In this document: in pieces, positions 25,925 to 34,087 of the stretch
Layout of the letters: each line of letters begins with the position of its first letter
Position numbering within the stretch: the first letter of the stretch is position 1
Assembly: GCF_000336615.1 (NCBI RefSeq)
Contig: NZ_AOLW01000015.1
Coordinates: 249,971 to 313,970, forward strand
Direction: 5' to 3'
DNA: 64,000 nt
Source of the DNA: Haloarcula amylolytica JCM 13557
GTDB taxonomy: Archaea > Halobacteriota > Halobacteria > Halobacteriales > Haloarculaceae
Translations under genes and position numbers: made by a program
Notes under the pieces: model-generated
Database searches by the model: none
What the model was told of the DNA's origin: nothing
Seen by the model: only the letters and a program-made list of their open reading frames with translations

Positions 25925-26701
25925 ATGGGCGTAGAATCAGTTATTCAGTACGTCCGAACGTCGTCCGTCCGGACGGACATCATCGGCTCGCTGTGTCCCG
26001 GAGCCAAGGCCACCAACGAACTGCTGTCAGCGGTCACTGCGAGCGAGTCCGCGATATACGATGCGCTCTCGAACCTCGAAGGCCGCGGTCTGGTCACCTC
26101 GATGGATGACGGCTGGCGACTCACCGGCACCGGCCGCCTCGTCGCGGATACGATTCACCGCCAGCAACGCCTCGAGGAACTCTTCGCCGTGGCCCCGCAG
26201 TACTGGGAGTCCCACGATACATCAGTTCTGCCACAGCCGTTCCGGTGTCGCCTCCCGGAACTCGACGAATACACCGTCATCCGTGGCACGCAGACCGATA
26301 TCAACCGCCCGGTCCGCGAAGTCGTCACCCGCGTCGAGAGCGTCCAGAACTGCGACGTGGTCTCGCCCGTCTACCACCCGGAGTACGAGGAGGCGATGCC
26401 AGATAGCCCCGACTCGAGACTGGTGGTAAGCTGTGCTGTCATCGACGAGATGCTCGGCAAGGAGTCCGTCTCGCTCGATATGAATCGATACGAGGAGACG
26501 ACGGTTCGTGTCACGGAGGTCCCGTACGCACTCGCCGTCGCCGACGACTGGATGATCTTGACGCTCCCAGAACTCGACGGAGCCTGGCCGTCGGCGAAAA
26601 TCGTCTCCGAAACGGACAGCGCTATTTCGTGGGCACGGGACCTGTTTGCGCACCTCTGGGCGGATGCAACCCCGATAGAAACGTATCTCGCCGACCGCTG
26701 A
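25925..26701 (+). CDS. Winged-helix regulator with FilR1-type middle domain
   Basis: 258 residues. The N-terminal HTH (residues about 10-75: ATNELLSAVTASESAIYDALSNLEGRGLV) is followed by a domain of about 170 residues of the type called methanogenesis regulatory protein FilR1 middle domain, common in haloarchaeal one-component regulators. It probably senses a small ligand. It follows the second TrmB gene and precedes a glycosyltransferase whose promoter holds an iron-box-like palindrome beginning one base after this gene's stop. Target genes unknown. Confidence 0.8.
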   Translation: MGVESVIQYVRTSSVRTDIIGSLCPGAKATNELLSAVTASESAIYDALSNLEGRGLVTSMDDGWRLTGTGRLVADTIHRQQRLEELFAVAPQYWESHDTSVLPQPFRCRLPELDEYTVIRGTQTDINRPVREVVTRVESVQNCDVVSPVYHPEYEEAMPDSPDSRLVVSCAVIDEMLGKESVSLDMNRYEETTVRVTEVPYALAVADDWMILTLPELDGAWPSAKIVSETDSAISWARDLFAHLWADATPIETYLADR

Positions 26702-26717
26702 TTTTGGCAAACCTAAA
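26702..26717. promoter_or_regulatory. Iron-box-like palindrome upstream of GT2 (one mismatch)
   Basis: TTTTGGCAAACCTAAA matches TTTAGG-N4-CCTAAA at 11 of 12 fixed positions and lies 34-49 bases before the ATG at 26751. The same one-base variant is seen at 38378. Confidence 0.45.
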
Positions 26718-26750
26718 CATTCAAGAACCGTGGGTACTGACGGATGAGCA

Positions 26751-27464
26751 ATGGCTATTCAGGGTTCACGGACTGACGAACCGGCCGGCTACACCTTCGA
26801 CGACCTCGCGGTCGTTATGGGCACGTACAACGAGGAAGAAGCAATCGGCACCGTGCTCGACGACATCGCTGCAGTGACTGACGGGCGCGCCGAAGTCGTC
26901 TGTGTCGACGGGTCCAGCGACCGGACACCGGAGATCGCCTGCGAGCACGGTGCTACAGTTATCGAACAGGAACCGCAGGGGTACGGCGTGGCAGTCCGCA
27001 AAGCCGTGCTGACACCGGACCGCCCGGTCGTCGTCACGACGGACTGCGACGATACGTATCCGATGGAGCGTCTGCCCGATTTCCTCGCGGAGATAAACGA
27101 CGGGGCCGACGTCGTCAGCGGTGACCGACTGTACTACGGGGCCGAACAGATGCCGGCGATGAACAAACTGGGGAACGAACTGTTCGCGCTACTCGCGAGC
27201 GTGCTCATGGGCAAGCGCGTCCACGACACGACGACTGGAATGCGCGCGTACCGCCGCGAGGTCCTCCAGAAGATCGTCTGGACAGAGAACACCGGGCTCT
27301 CAGCCGAACTGCTCATGCGGCCGCTGATGCGTGGCTACGACGTGCGTGAGCGCCCCATCGCGTACGACGAGCGGAAAGGCGAGACGAAACTCGACCCGTT
27401 CTCCGGCGGGGCCGCCATCGCGAAATCTATCGTCCGGGTTGCGCTCGAAGAACGGTTCCGGTAA
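26751..27464 (+). CDS. Family 2 glycosyltransferase near the iron operon
   Basis: 237 residues. GT-A signatures are VMGTYNEEEAIG (residues about 22-33), VDGSSDRTPEI near 54 and TTDCDDTYPM near 93 (acidic metal site). A DTTTGMRAYRR segment near 157 matches dolichyl-phosphate mannose/glucose synthases. A C-terminal helix pair is absent. It probably charges a polyprenyl phosphate for the membrane glycosyltransferase encoded convergently at 28091-30097, and an iron-box-like site precedes it, so both may belong to one regulon. Confidence 0.85.
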   Translation: MAIQGSRTDEPAGYTFDDLAVVMGTYNEEEAIGTVLDDIAAVTDGRAEVVCVDGSSDRTPEIACEHGATVIEQEPQGYGVAVRKAVLTPDRPVVVTTDCDDTYPMERLPDFLAEINDGADVVSGDRLYYGAEQMPAMNKLGNELFALLASVLMGKRVHDTTTGMRAYRREVLQKIVWTENTGLSAELLMRPLMRGYDVRERPIAYDERKGETKLDPFSGGAAIAKSIVRVALEERFR

Positions 27465-27496
27465 CACCGCCGAAGCAGTCGACGACGGGACCCGGC

Positions 27497-28081
27497 TTAT
27501 CGGTCGTTCGGTGGCTGCTGATAGCTACCCGTTCCGCCGGGGTGGCCCTGTGGATTCTCGATGCCGACGAGCTTACCGCCGGTCGGCGAACTGTACAGCG
27601 CGAACAGGAGGTCGTTGACGAGGTAGTAGCGGACGCGGTGCCTCGGGTCGCCATGTGGGTCCGGATCAGAGGCCTTGACCCCCATTCCCCGAAGCCTATC
27701 TTCTTGCGTCGCAGCATCGACCGCCACGAAGTTGCTGTCTTCCCACTCTCGGGTGTACGCGTCCAGATCCGCGACTGCTGCCGCCATGTCCTCGGCTCGC
27801 TCGGGGTCTGCCTCGACCCGTCCGGCGACGTAGCTGTCGACGAATCCAGCGACGCCCGTCACCTCGCTCGGATAGACGATAGCGGCGACGGCGCGGTACG
27901 TCTCGCGCTCGTGGTCCCCGAAGCCCGATTCGGAACTGGCGGCGTCGGCCTCGGCTGACTCGGCAGCATCGTCGCTGCTCGACCTGTCCCAGGCGAGCGC
28001 CGCCGCGCCGCCGCCGACGGTGACACCCGCCGCGCCGAGTGCTTTCAGTGCGTCGCGTCTGGTGAGTTCGTAGTCAGTCAT
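27497..28081 (-). CDS. Tat-exported gluconate 2-dehydrogenase subunit 3 family protein (orphan)
   Basis: 194 residues. A twin-arginine motif (TRRDALKALG, residues 7-16) and hydrophobic core indicate Tat export. An acidic linker then precedes the subunit 3 fold (YRAVAAIVYPSEVTGV to LLFALYSSPTGG, residues about 63-175). In bacteria this subunit accompanies a flavin GMC dehydrogenase and a cytochrome c. Here no GMC oxidoreductase lies beside it. It follows the membrane glycosyltransferase by nine bases and is the last gene of the iron ABC operon. Confidence 0.8.
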   Translation of the reverse strand: MTDYELTRRDALKALGAAGVTVGGGAAALAWDRSSSDDAAESAEADAASSESGFGDHERETYRAVAAIVYPSEVTGVAGFVDSYVAGRVEADPERAEDMAAAVADLDAYTREWEDSNFVAVDAATQEDRLRGMGVKASDPDPHGDPRHRVRYYLVNDLLFALYSSPTGGKLVGIENPQGHPGGTGSYQQPPNDR

Positions 28082-28090
28082 CGGTGAGTA

Positions 28091-30097
28091 TCACGTATTC
28101 GCGCTTTTCGTGGTCGCGTTCATGCTGATGCCATCGCGATGCGTGCCCGGGACGTAGGCCGCTTCGCCGCCGCAGCGGCGCTGGTCCCGACAGACTTCGA
28201 GCCGCGGCGTCAGCGCCCGGACGCGTTCGTCGGTCTGCTCGACCGGGAGTTCCGCGCGGTACTCGAACCCCGCGCCGGTGCCGTAGTCGACGAACATAAT
28301 CAGCGTCACCGTCCCGTCTTCCGGCGTCGGGACGCTGACCTGGTCGTCGATTCCGTCGCCGGTGAGCTGCGTCCGGTTCCGGTCGGTCGAGAGCTGCAGA
28401 TCCAGCCGGTCCGTTCCGGTAACCGTTGCGTAGTCGTTCTCGCCTTCGCTCGTGAGCCGGATCGAGACCAGCGCGGCCTGCTCCGGAACCGACGCTGACA
28501 CGTCCGTTTGGACCGTCTCCCCCTCCGCCACAGACACCGGCTGGAGTCGCGGTTCGACGGGCAGCCCCAGATACGGGACCCACTCCCCGCGGAACACGTA
28601 GCGGTAGTAGTCCCGCTCGGGATAGGCGTCGAGCACCTCGAACTGGCGGTGTTGCATCGCGTAGACAGTGTCGCCGTCGAAGCCGGGGTCGTTGCGAACC
28701 GACTGGAACGGGTGATTGAGCCAGTCGCCATAGGGTGTGGGAAGCAGGACGAGGCTGTTGTCGAGATCACGCTCCGAAAACGGCTCGTAGGCCTGCTCTA
28801 ACTGCTGGGTCACCGCGTAGTTGTCCGAAACCGGCTCGGACGCCGTCGCGACGGCCGCGCCGCCGCCCAGCGCTGCGCCGCAGAGCGCGACCGCAAGCAG
28901 GACCGGACGGACCCGGTCGGCGCTGACCCGCGCCGTGACCAGCCGCTGCGTCCACCGGGCAACCGCAACGACGCCGACGGCACCGAAAGCCGTCAGCGGG
29001 ACGAGCATGTCGACGTGGTAGAACGGGCCCAGGAAGGCGACCAGGCCGTCCGTCGGGTCCGAAAGGTCTCCGAGCATGTTCACGGTGCCCCAGAAGTAGC
29101 CGTTGCCGAGGGAGACCGTCAGGAGGACGCCGGCAAGCGCCGCCTGTCGACCGTCTATCCCGCGGCGCACGGCAGCCCCGAGACCGACAGCCGCAGCGAG
29201 CGTCCCCAGCGGGCCGGCGACGACCCACTGCGTGAGGAGTTTCCAGAGGAGTTCGGCGTTCGCGTCCAGCGACATCGCCGGCGTAAACTCCCGAGAGTAG
29301 CCCAGAATCTCACGGTAGCCGAAGCCCAGTCCGTCCTGTGGAGCGAACACCTCATAGGGGAACAACAGCGCGGAGCCGGTGACGACGCGGTTGTAGGCAA
29401 GCGTCGCGGCGACGCCGGTGAGCCCGCCGACGGCAGTCAGCGACAGTCGCGTGAACCGCGCCGGGTCGCGCGTCCGGAGCGACCACAGCGCGTGCGCGAT
29501 GAACGGCGTCGCAAACAGCACGGCCGTGTACGGCCGCGCGAAAAAGGCGATGCCAATGGAGAGCCCGGCACACACCGCTGTCTTTCGGCTCCCGGTCCGG
29601 TCGGCGTGGAGATACGCCGCGGCGAAGCCGAGGTTCCAGAGCGTCGTCGGTACGTACGAGAGGAACACCGAGGCGTCGATGAGAAACAGCGGCGACCCGA
29701 GCATGAGGACGGTCGCGACCACGCCGGTTCGAGCGTCGAAGGCCTCGCGGACGGTGTGGTAGGTCAGCGCTAGGACACCAGTCGAGATCAGACCCAGCGC
29801 GACGCGGTACCCGCCGAGCAGTTTCCCGACGGCGAACATCGCCGCCGGAACCGGCGCGTACTTCGGATACAACCGCTCGCCGTCGGCCACGAAGAACCAC
29901 GGCCGGAACGATTCCTCGACCGGCGGGTAGATGAACAGTTGCCCCTCCAGCAACATGGCGGCTTGCTGGAGGTAGACGCCCTCGTCGTGGTTGGTGGTGT
30001 GGTGCGGGAAAACGACGTGGGCGAGCGTGAAAACGGCGACCCCGCCCAGCAGCGCCACCAGCCCCGCCTGTACCCCCGGCCGGCGCAGTCGCGTCAT
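28091..30097 (-). CDS. Membrane glycosyltransferase (GT-C, GT39/ArnT-like) in the iron operon
   Basis: 668 residues. An N-terminal helix is followed by a loop with NHDEGVYLQQAAM near residue 37, whose Asp-Glu pair corresponds to the catalytic acid of GT39-type enzymes. About ten helices run to residue 420, then a beta-rich extracytoplasmic domain of about 230 residues. Its ATG overlaps the ATPase stop by four bases, so it is translationally coupled to an iron importer. It likely transfers a lipid-linked sugar to a protein or lipid outside the cell. Why it is coupled to iron uptake is unknown. Confidence 0.75.
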   Translation of the reverse strand: MTRLRRPGVQAGLVALLGGVAVFTLAHVVFPHHTTNHDEGVYLQQAAMLLEGQLFIYPPVEESFRPWFFVADGERLYPKYAPVPAAMFAVGKLLGGYRVALGLISTGVLALTYHTVREAFDARTGVVATVLMLGSPLFLIDASVFLSYVPTTLWNLGFAAAYLHADRTGSRKTAVCAGLSIGIAFFARPYTAVLFATPFIAHALWSLRTRDPARFTRLSLTAVGGLTGVAATLAYNRVVTGSALLFPYEVFAPQDGLGFGYREILGYSREFTPAMSLDANAELLWKLLTQWVVAGPLGTLAAAVGLGAAVRRGIDGRQAALAGVLLTVSLGNGYFWGTVNMLGDLSDPTDGLVAFLGPFYHVDMLVPLTAFGAVGVVAVARWTQRLVTARVSADRVRPVLLAVALCGAALGGGAAVATASEPVSDNYAVTQQLEQAYEPFSERDLDNSLVLLPTPYGDWLNHPFQSVRNDPGFDGDTVYAMQHRQFEVLDAYPERDYYRYVFRGEWVPYLGLPVEPRLQPVSVAEGETVQTDVSASVPEQAALVSIRLTSEGENDYATVTGTDRLDLQLSTDRNRTQLTGDGIDDQVSVPTPEDGTVTLIMFVDYGTGAGFEYRAELPVEQTDERVRALTPRLEVCRDQRRCGGEAAYVPGTHRDGISMNATTKSANT

Positions 30098-31224
30098 TCC
30101 GTCGGGTACCAGGCCAGATCGTGGTCAGCGACCAGGTCGACCTCGACGGGCTGGCCTGGCTCAAACGTCTCGACGTGGTTGTGCATACAGTGGACGACGT
30201 CGCCGCTGTGGAGTTCGACCCGGTAGACGAACGAGGGGCCGTTGTACTGGCGATGGACGACGTAGCCGTCGGCCTTGGACTCGTTTGTTGGCATCGCCTG
30301 CAGATCGTCGGGCCGGACGAGTACGTCCACCATCGCGCCGTTGTACGCCTCGACCGGCCCGTTCAGCAGTTCCACGTCGAACGAACCGAGCCCGGTCTCG
30401 ATGACGTCGCTGGTGACCCGGGCCGAGAGGAAACTCGCCTGGCCGAGGAAGCTCGCGACGAAGCGACTTTCGGGGTTCTCGAACACTTCAGCGGGGTCGC
30501 CGATCTGAGCGATGGTCCCGTCGTTCATGATGGCGACGCGGTCGCTGATCGACAGCGCCTCCTCCTGGTCGTGGGTCACAGAGATGGCGGTGACGCCGGC
30601 CCGCTTGAGGATCTTGCGGACCTCCTCGCGCATCTCGACGCGCAGGCGCACGTCCAGGTTCGAGAACGGCTCGTCGAGCAGGAGGACGTCCGGTTCCGGG
30701 GCCAGCGAGCGCGCGAGCGCGACGCGTTGCTGCTGGCCGCCGGAAAGCTGGCTCGGCATCTTGTCGTGATGGTCCGACAGGTCGACCAGTTCGAGCAGTT
30801 CGTCGACCCGCTCTCCGACAGCGTCTTCCGCCATCTCGGTCAGGCCGAACGCGATGTTCTCGGCGACGGTGAGATGCGGGAACAGGGCGTAGTCCTGGAA
30901 GACGATACCGACGTTGCGCTCCTCGGGCTTCCGGAACGAAGTGCCGTCGGCGATGACTTCGTCGGCGATGGAGATCTGGCCGTCAGAGGGGCGTTCCAGC
31001 CCGGCAATCATCCGGAGGGTCGTCGTCTTGCCGCAGCCAGAGGGGCCCAGAAGCGTCAGTAGTTCGCCGTCTTTCACGTCGAGCGAGAGGTTCTCGACGG
31101 CGACTTCGTGACCGTAGTCCTTGGAAACGTCGTCCAGTTCCAGGACGGTCCGGTTCGGGTTCGCTACCGCTGCGTCCACGTCGTCGAAGTCCGATGTTTG
31201 CTGTGTGCGTGTTTGTCGAGACAT
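30094..31224 (-). CDS. Fe3+ ABC transporter ATP-binding protein (FbpC type)
   Basis: 376 residues from ATG 31224; a longer open frame upstream is antisense-like noise over the permease gene. Walker A GPSGCGKTT, signature LSGGQQQRV, Walker B LLLDEPFSNLD and H-loop SVTHDQEEA are intact, with a TOBE domain at the C terminus. It overlaps the permease stop by one base (TAATG) and the next gene by four. Together with the FbpB- and FbpA-like genes it forms a ferric iron importer, although sequence alone cannot fully exclude a spermidine or sulfate-type substrate. Confidence 0.88.
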   Translation of the reverse strand: MSRQTRTQQTSDFDDVDAAVANPNRTVLELDDVSKDYGHEVAVENLSLDVKDGELLTLLGPSGCGKTTTLRMIAGLERPSDGQISIADEVIADGTSFRKPEERNVGIVFQDYALFPHLTVAENIAFGLTEMAEDAVGERVDELLELVDLSDHHDKMPSQLSGGQQQRVALARSLAPEPDVLLLDEPFSNLDVRLRVEMREEVRKILKRAGVTAISVTHDQEEALSISDRVAIMNDGTIAQIGDPAEVFENPESRFVASFLGQASFLSARVTSDVIETGLGSFDVELLNGPVEAYNGAMVDVLVRPDDLQAMPTNESKADGYVVHRQYNGPSFVYRVELHSGDVVHCMHNHVETFEPGQPVEVDLVADHDLAWYPTE

Positions 31225-32846
31225 TAGCTTGTGTCCTCCCGTCGAAGAATGACCAGCATGGAGAGTCCGGAAAGGCCAACGAGCACGAGGGCCGGGACCG
31301 CCGCCTGTCCGTAGTAGCCGGCACCCTGGACGAGCCAGATGTACGTAACGAAGGTTTCGAAGCCCGTCGGGCGTAACATCAGCGTTGCCGGCAATTCCTT
31401 CATGGTCGTCAGGAACACCAGTGCGGCCCCGGCGGCGATACCCGGCGCGACGAGCGGCAAGACGACCTTCCGGAACGCCGAGAGCGGGTGGTAGCCCAGT
31501 GACCGCGCCGCCTCGATGTACTGCGGGTCGACCTGAAGAATCGAGGATTCGGTCGTCCCGACGGCCTGCGGGAGGAACCGAATCACATAGGCGAACACTA
31601 GCAGGATGACGCTCTGGTACAGGAAGGGGACGTACCGGAGCCCAAGGTACACCAGCGCGAGGCCGAGAACGACACCAGGGACCGCGTAGCCGACGTACGT
31701 GGCTCGCTCGGGAAGCGACGAAATACCCGACGTGCCGCGCGCGGCGAGGTACGCAATCGGGAGCGCCGCCACGACGCAGATAGCGGCCGCGGCGGCGGCC
31801 AGGCCGACCGAGTTCCAGGCATAGGACGCCTCGAACGCGAAGCCACCGCCGCTGTAGCCTGTGCCGGAGCGGAGGAGCCACTGGAGCAGGATGCCGATGG
31901 GAAGCACCAGACACAGGGACGCGATGGCGCCGCAAAACAGCAGTGCCGGTCCCTTCCAGTATCCGAGCCTGATGAGACCGGGCCGGCGCGAGCCGCTGCT
32001 GACGTAGGCGCCGTCCCGGCCCGCGCTGAGCCGGGATTCGACGGCGAGGATGCCGAGCGCCATCACGAGCAACAGCATCGAGAGCACGGAGGCGTAGTCC
32101 AGTCGGCGCGCGCCGAACTCGTTGTAGATCATCCGCGTGAACACGTCGTACTGCATAATCGCCGGCGTTCCGAAGTCAGAGAGCGCGTACAGCGCCACCA
32201 GCAGCGCGCCGGCGGCGATGCCCGGTGCGATCTGTGGCAGCGTGACGCGGCGGAACGCCTCCCAGCGAGTGTGATTCAGCGTTCGGGCGGCCTCGACAAC
32301 AGTCCCGTCGAACGACAGCAGCGACGCGCGCGTAGTCAGAAATACGTACGGATACGTGAACAGTGTCAGGACGAGTATCGCGCCGTGCAGGCCGTATATC
32401 GTCGGTATTTGCTCGATACCGAGCGGCGAGAGCAGGTCCGCGAGGACGCCCCGGGGACCAAAGGCCGAGACGAACGCGAAGGCCCCGATGTAGCTCGGAA
32501 CGACCAGTGGCAACGCGGACGTGATCGTCCAGAATCGCTTGAACGGCAGATCGGTCTGGGCGGTGAGAATCGCCAGCGGGACGCCGATGAGAATCGACGC
32601 GAAAGTGACGCCAGTCACCAGCGCCAGCGTGTTCAGCGTCACCGAGACGGTCGTATCGCTTGTCAGCAATTCGACCGCACGCGCGAACTCGATTTCACCT
32701 GCCCTGAGAAAAATCCATACCAGCGGTGCCAGTAACAACAGCGAGATCGCCAGCGAGACCACTGCGAGCAGCGTGTGCGGCGACGAGTCTCGTTCCGACG
32801 TCGTCGCCTGCTCCCGAAGCCGCTCGTACCGGTCTTTTGTGCCCAT
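31224..32846 (-). CDS. Fe3+ ABC transporter permease (FbpB type, fused double domain)
   Basis: 540 residues, about twelve helices. Two EAA loops are present, one per half: EAARTLNHTRWEAFRRVTLP near residue 190 and EAARSLGYHPLSAFRKVVLP near 460. The fusion of both permease halves is typical of FbpB/iron and thiamine importers. It starts one base after the binding-protein stop and overlaps the ATPase gene by one base. Confidence 0.9.
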   Translation of the reverse strand: MGTKDRYERLREQATTSERDSSPHTLLAVVSLAISLLLLAPLVWIFLRAGEIEFARAVELLTSDTTVSVTLNTLALVTGVTFASILIGVPLAILTAQTDLPFKRFWTITSALPLVVPSYIGAFAFVSAFGPRGVLADLLSPLGIEQIPTIYGLHGAILVLTLFTYPYVFLTTRASLLSFDGTVVEAARTLNHTRWEAFRRVTLPQIAPGIAAGALLVALYALSDFGTPAIMQYDVFTRMIYNEFGARRLDYASVLSMLLLVMALGILAVESRLSAGRDGAYVSSGSRRPGLIRLGYWKGPALLFCGAIASLCLVLPIGILLQWLLRSGTGYSGGGFAFEASYAWNSVGLAAAAAAICVVAALPIAYLAARGTSGISSLPERATYVGYAVPGVVLGLALVYLGLRYVPFLYQSVILLVFAYVIRFLPQAVGTTESSILQVDPQYIEAARSLGYHPLSAFRKVVLPLVAPGIAAGAALVFLTTMKELPATLMLRPTGFETFVTYIWLVQGAGYYGQAAVPALVLVGLSGLSMLVILRREDTS

Positions 32847-32847
32847 A

Positions 32848-34050
32848 TTAGAGGACGCCGGCGTCCCGAAGTAAGTCCACGGTTCCGGCCACGTCGGCCA
32901 GTTCGGTCAGATCGATGTCCGGCGGATTCAGCTCGTCGATGCGCGGCAGGTCGCCGACCGGTGCGACGCCCGGAATCATCGGATACGCGAACGTTCGGGT
33001 GGCGAAGAACTCCTGGGCCTCCGCCGAGAGAACGTGCCGGACGAAGTTCGACGCCAGGTCAGCGTTGTCGGTTCCGTCGATGATTTCCAGCCCCGAGACG
33101 TTGACGAGCGCGCCGGCGTCGCCCTCGGTGAACGCGAGGCCGATGGGCGAGTCGTCGCGGGCGGACTGGACCCGAAGCGTGTAGTAGTGGTTGGCGAAGC
33201 CGGCGGTGAGTTCACCGTCGGCGCAGGCGTTGGAAACGCGGAACTCGTCGTCGTAGGTAGTGATACCGTGGTCCTGCATCGCCTGGAGCCACGACATCGT
33301 CTCGTCGTCGCCGCGGATGAGCCGCATCGCGGTGACAAAGGACTGGAACGCGCCGTAGCTCGGCGCCCAGCCCATGCTGTTTTCCAGCGCAGCCGTTTCG
33401 GGGAACTCCTGGACCGTCGATGGGATGTCGGATTCGGAGATCTGGTTCGTGTTGTACGGGATCGCCCGGGCACGCCCGGCGATGCCCACCCAGCGCCCCT
33501 CGCTGTCCTGGTAGGCCTCGGGAACCGTCGAAAGGGCCTCTTCGGGGAGACTCGCGGTCGCCCCGGCGTTTGCCACCGCGCCGAGGGACCCGGCGTCGAT
33601 GGACATGAACACGTCGGCGGGACTCGCGCCGGCCTCGTTTTCCTCGATAATCGTGTTCGCGAGGTCGCTGGAGGCTTCGAGCCGGTGGTTCGCCGAGAAA
33701 TCCGGATAGAGCTGTTCGAGCAGATTGATGAGGTCGAGATACAGCCCGCCCTCGCCACCGCCGAGATACAGCGTCAGTTCGCCGCTGAGGTCCGGCAACT
33801 CCTCGATGGAGGTGCCGCCGGGAGCGTCCCGCTGTTCCACCAGTGGGCCGGACCCACGGAAGTCCGAAAGGGAAATCTGCCCGACGCCGGTATCAGTTCC
33901 ACCGTCGCTTCCACCCTCACCGCCATCGCCACCACCGAGAATACCGGAACAGCCGGCAAGCGCTGTTGCGGCAGTCGCGCCGCCGAGAGCGAGGAAGCGC
34001 CGTCGAGACTGCGTCACGTTACGTCCTGCCGTGTCGTTAGAATCACTCAT
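32848..34050 (-). CDS. Fe3+ ABC transporter substrate-binding lipoprotein (FbpA type)
   Basis: 400 residues. The Tat motif SRRRFLALGG (about residues 15-24) and lipobox ALAGC near 34 are followed by a Gly/Asp-rich linker and an iron-type periplasmic-binding fold, with ELTLYLGGGEGGLY at its start. The first gene of an operon with the permease, ATPase, membrane glycosyltransferase and gluconate-dehydrogenase-subunit-like gene. A perfect iron box lies 8-23 bases before the ATG, so repression by an iron-loaded DtxR-type protein is likely. Confidence 0.88.
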   Translation of the reverse strand: MSDSNDTAGRNVTQSRRRFLALGGATAATALAGCSGILGGGDGGEGGSDGGTDTGVGQISLSDFRGSGPLVEQRDAPGGTSIEELPDLSGELTLYLGGGEGGLYLDLINLLEQLYPDFSANHRLEASSDLANTIIEENEAGASPADVFMSIDAGSLGAVANAGATASLPEEALSTVPEAYQDSEGRWVGIAGRARAIPYNTNQISESDIPSTVQEFPETAALENSMGWAPSYGAFQSFVTAMRLIRGDDETMSWLQAMQDHGITTYDDEFRVSNACADGELTAGFANHYYTLRVQSARDDSPIGLAFTEGDAGALVNVSGLEIIDGTDNADLASNFVRHVLSAEAQEFFATRTFAYPMIPGVAPVGDLPRIDELNPPDIDLTELADVAGTVDLLRDAGVL

Positions 34051-34057
34051 TGTTTGA

Positions 34058-34073
34058 TTTAGGGTTGCCTAAA
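34058..34073. promoter_or_regulatory. Perfect iron box at the Fe-ABC/glycosyltransferase operon
   Basis: TTTAGGGTTGCCTAAA, a perfect 6+6 inverted repeat, lies between the expected TATA region (about 34074-34080) and the ATG at 34050, a position suited to repression. It resembles the DtxR/IdeR operator family. Confidence 0.65.
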
Positions 34074-34087
34074 CAACTTAGGCCTTT

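Noticed and set aside
31225-31935. Upstream extension of the FbpC-type ATPase
   Set aside because: This part overlaps the permease gene and is Arg/Pro-rich noise; the ATPase fold starts after ATG 31224.
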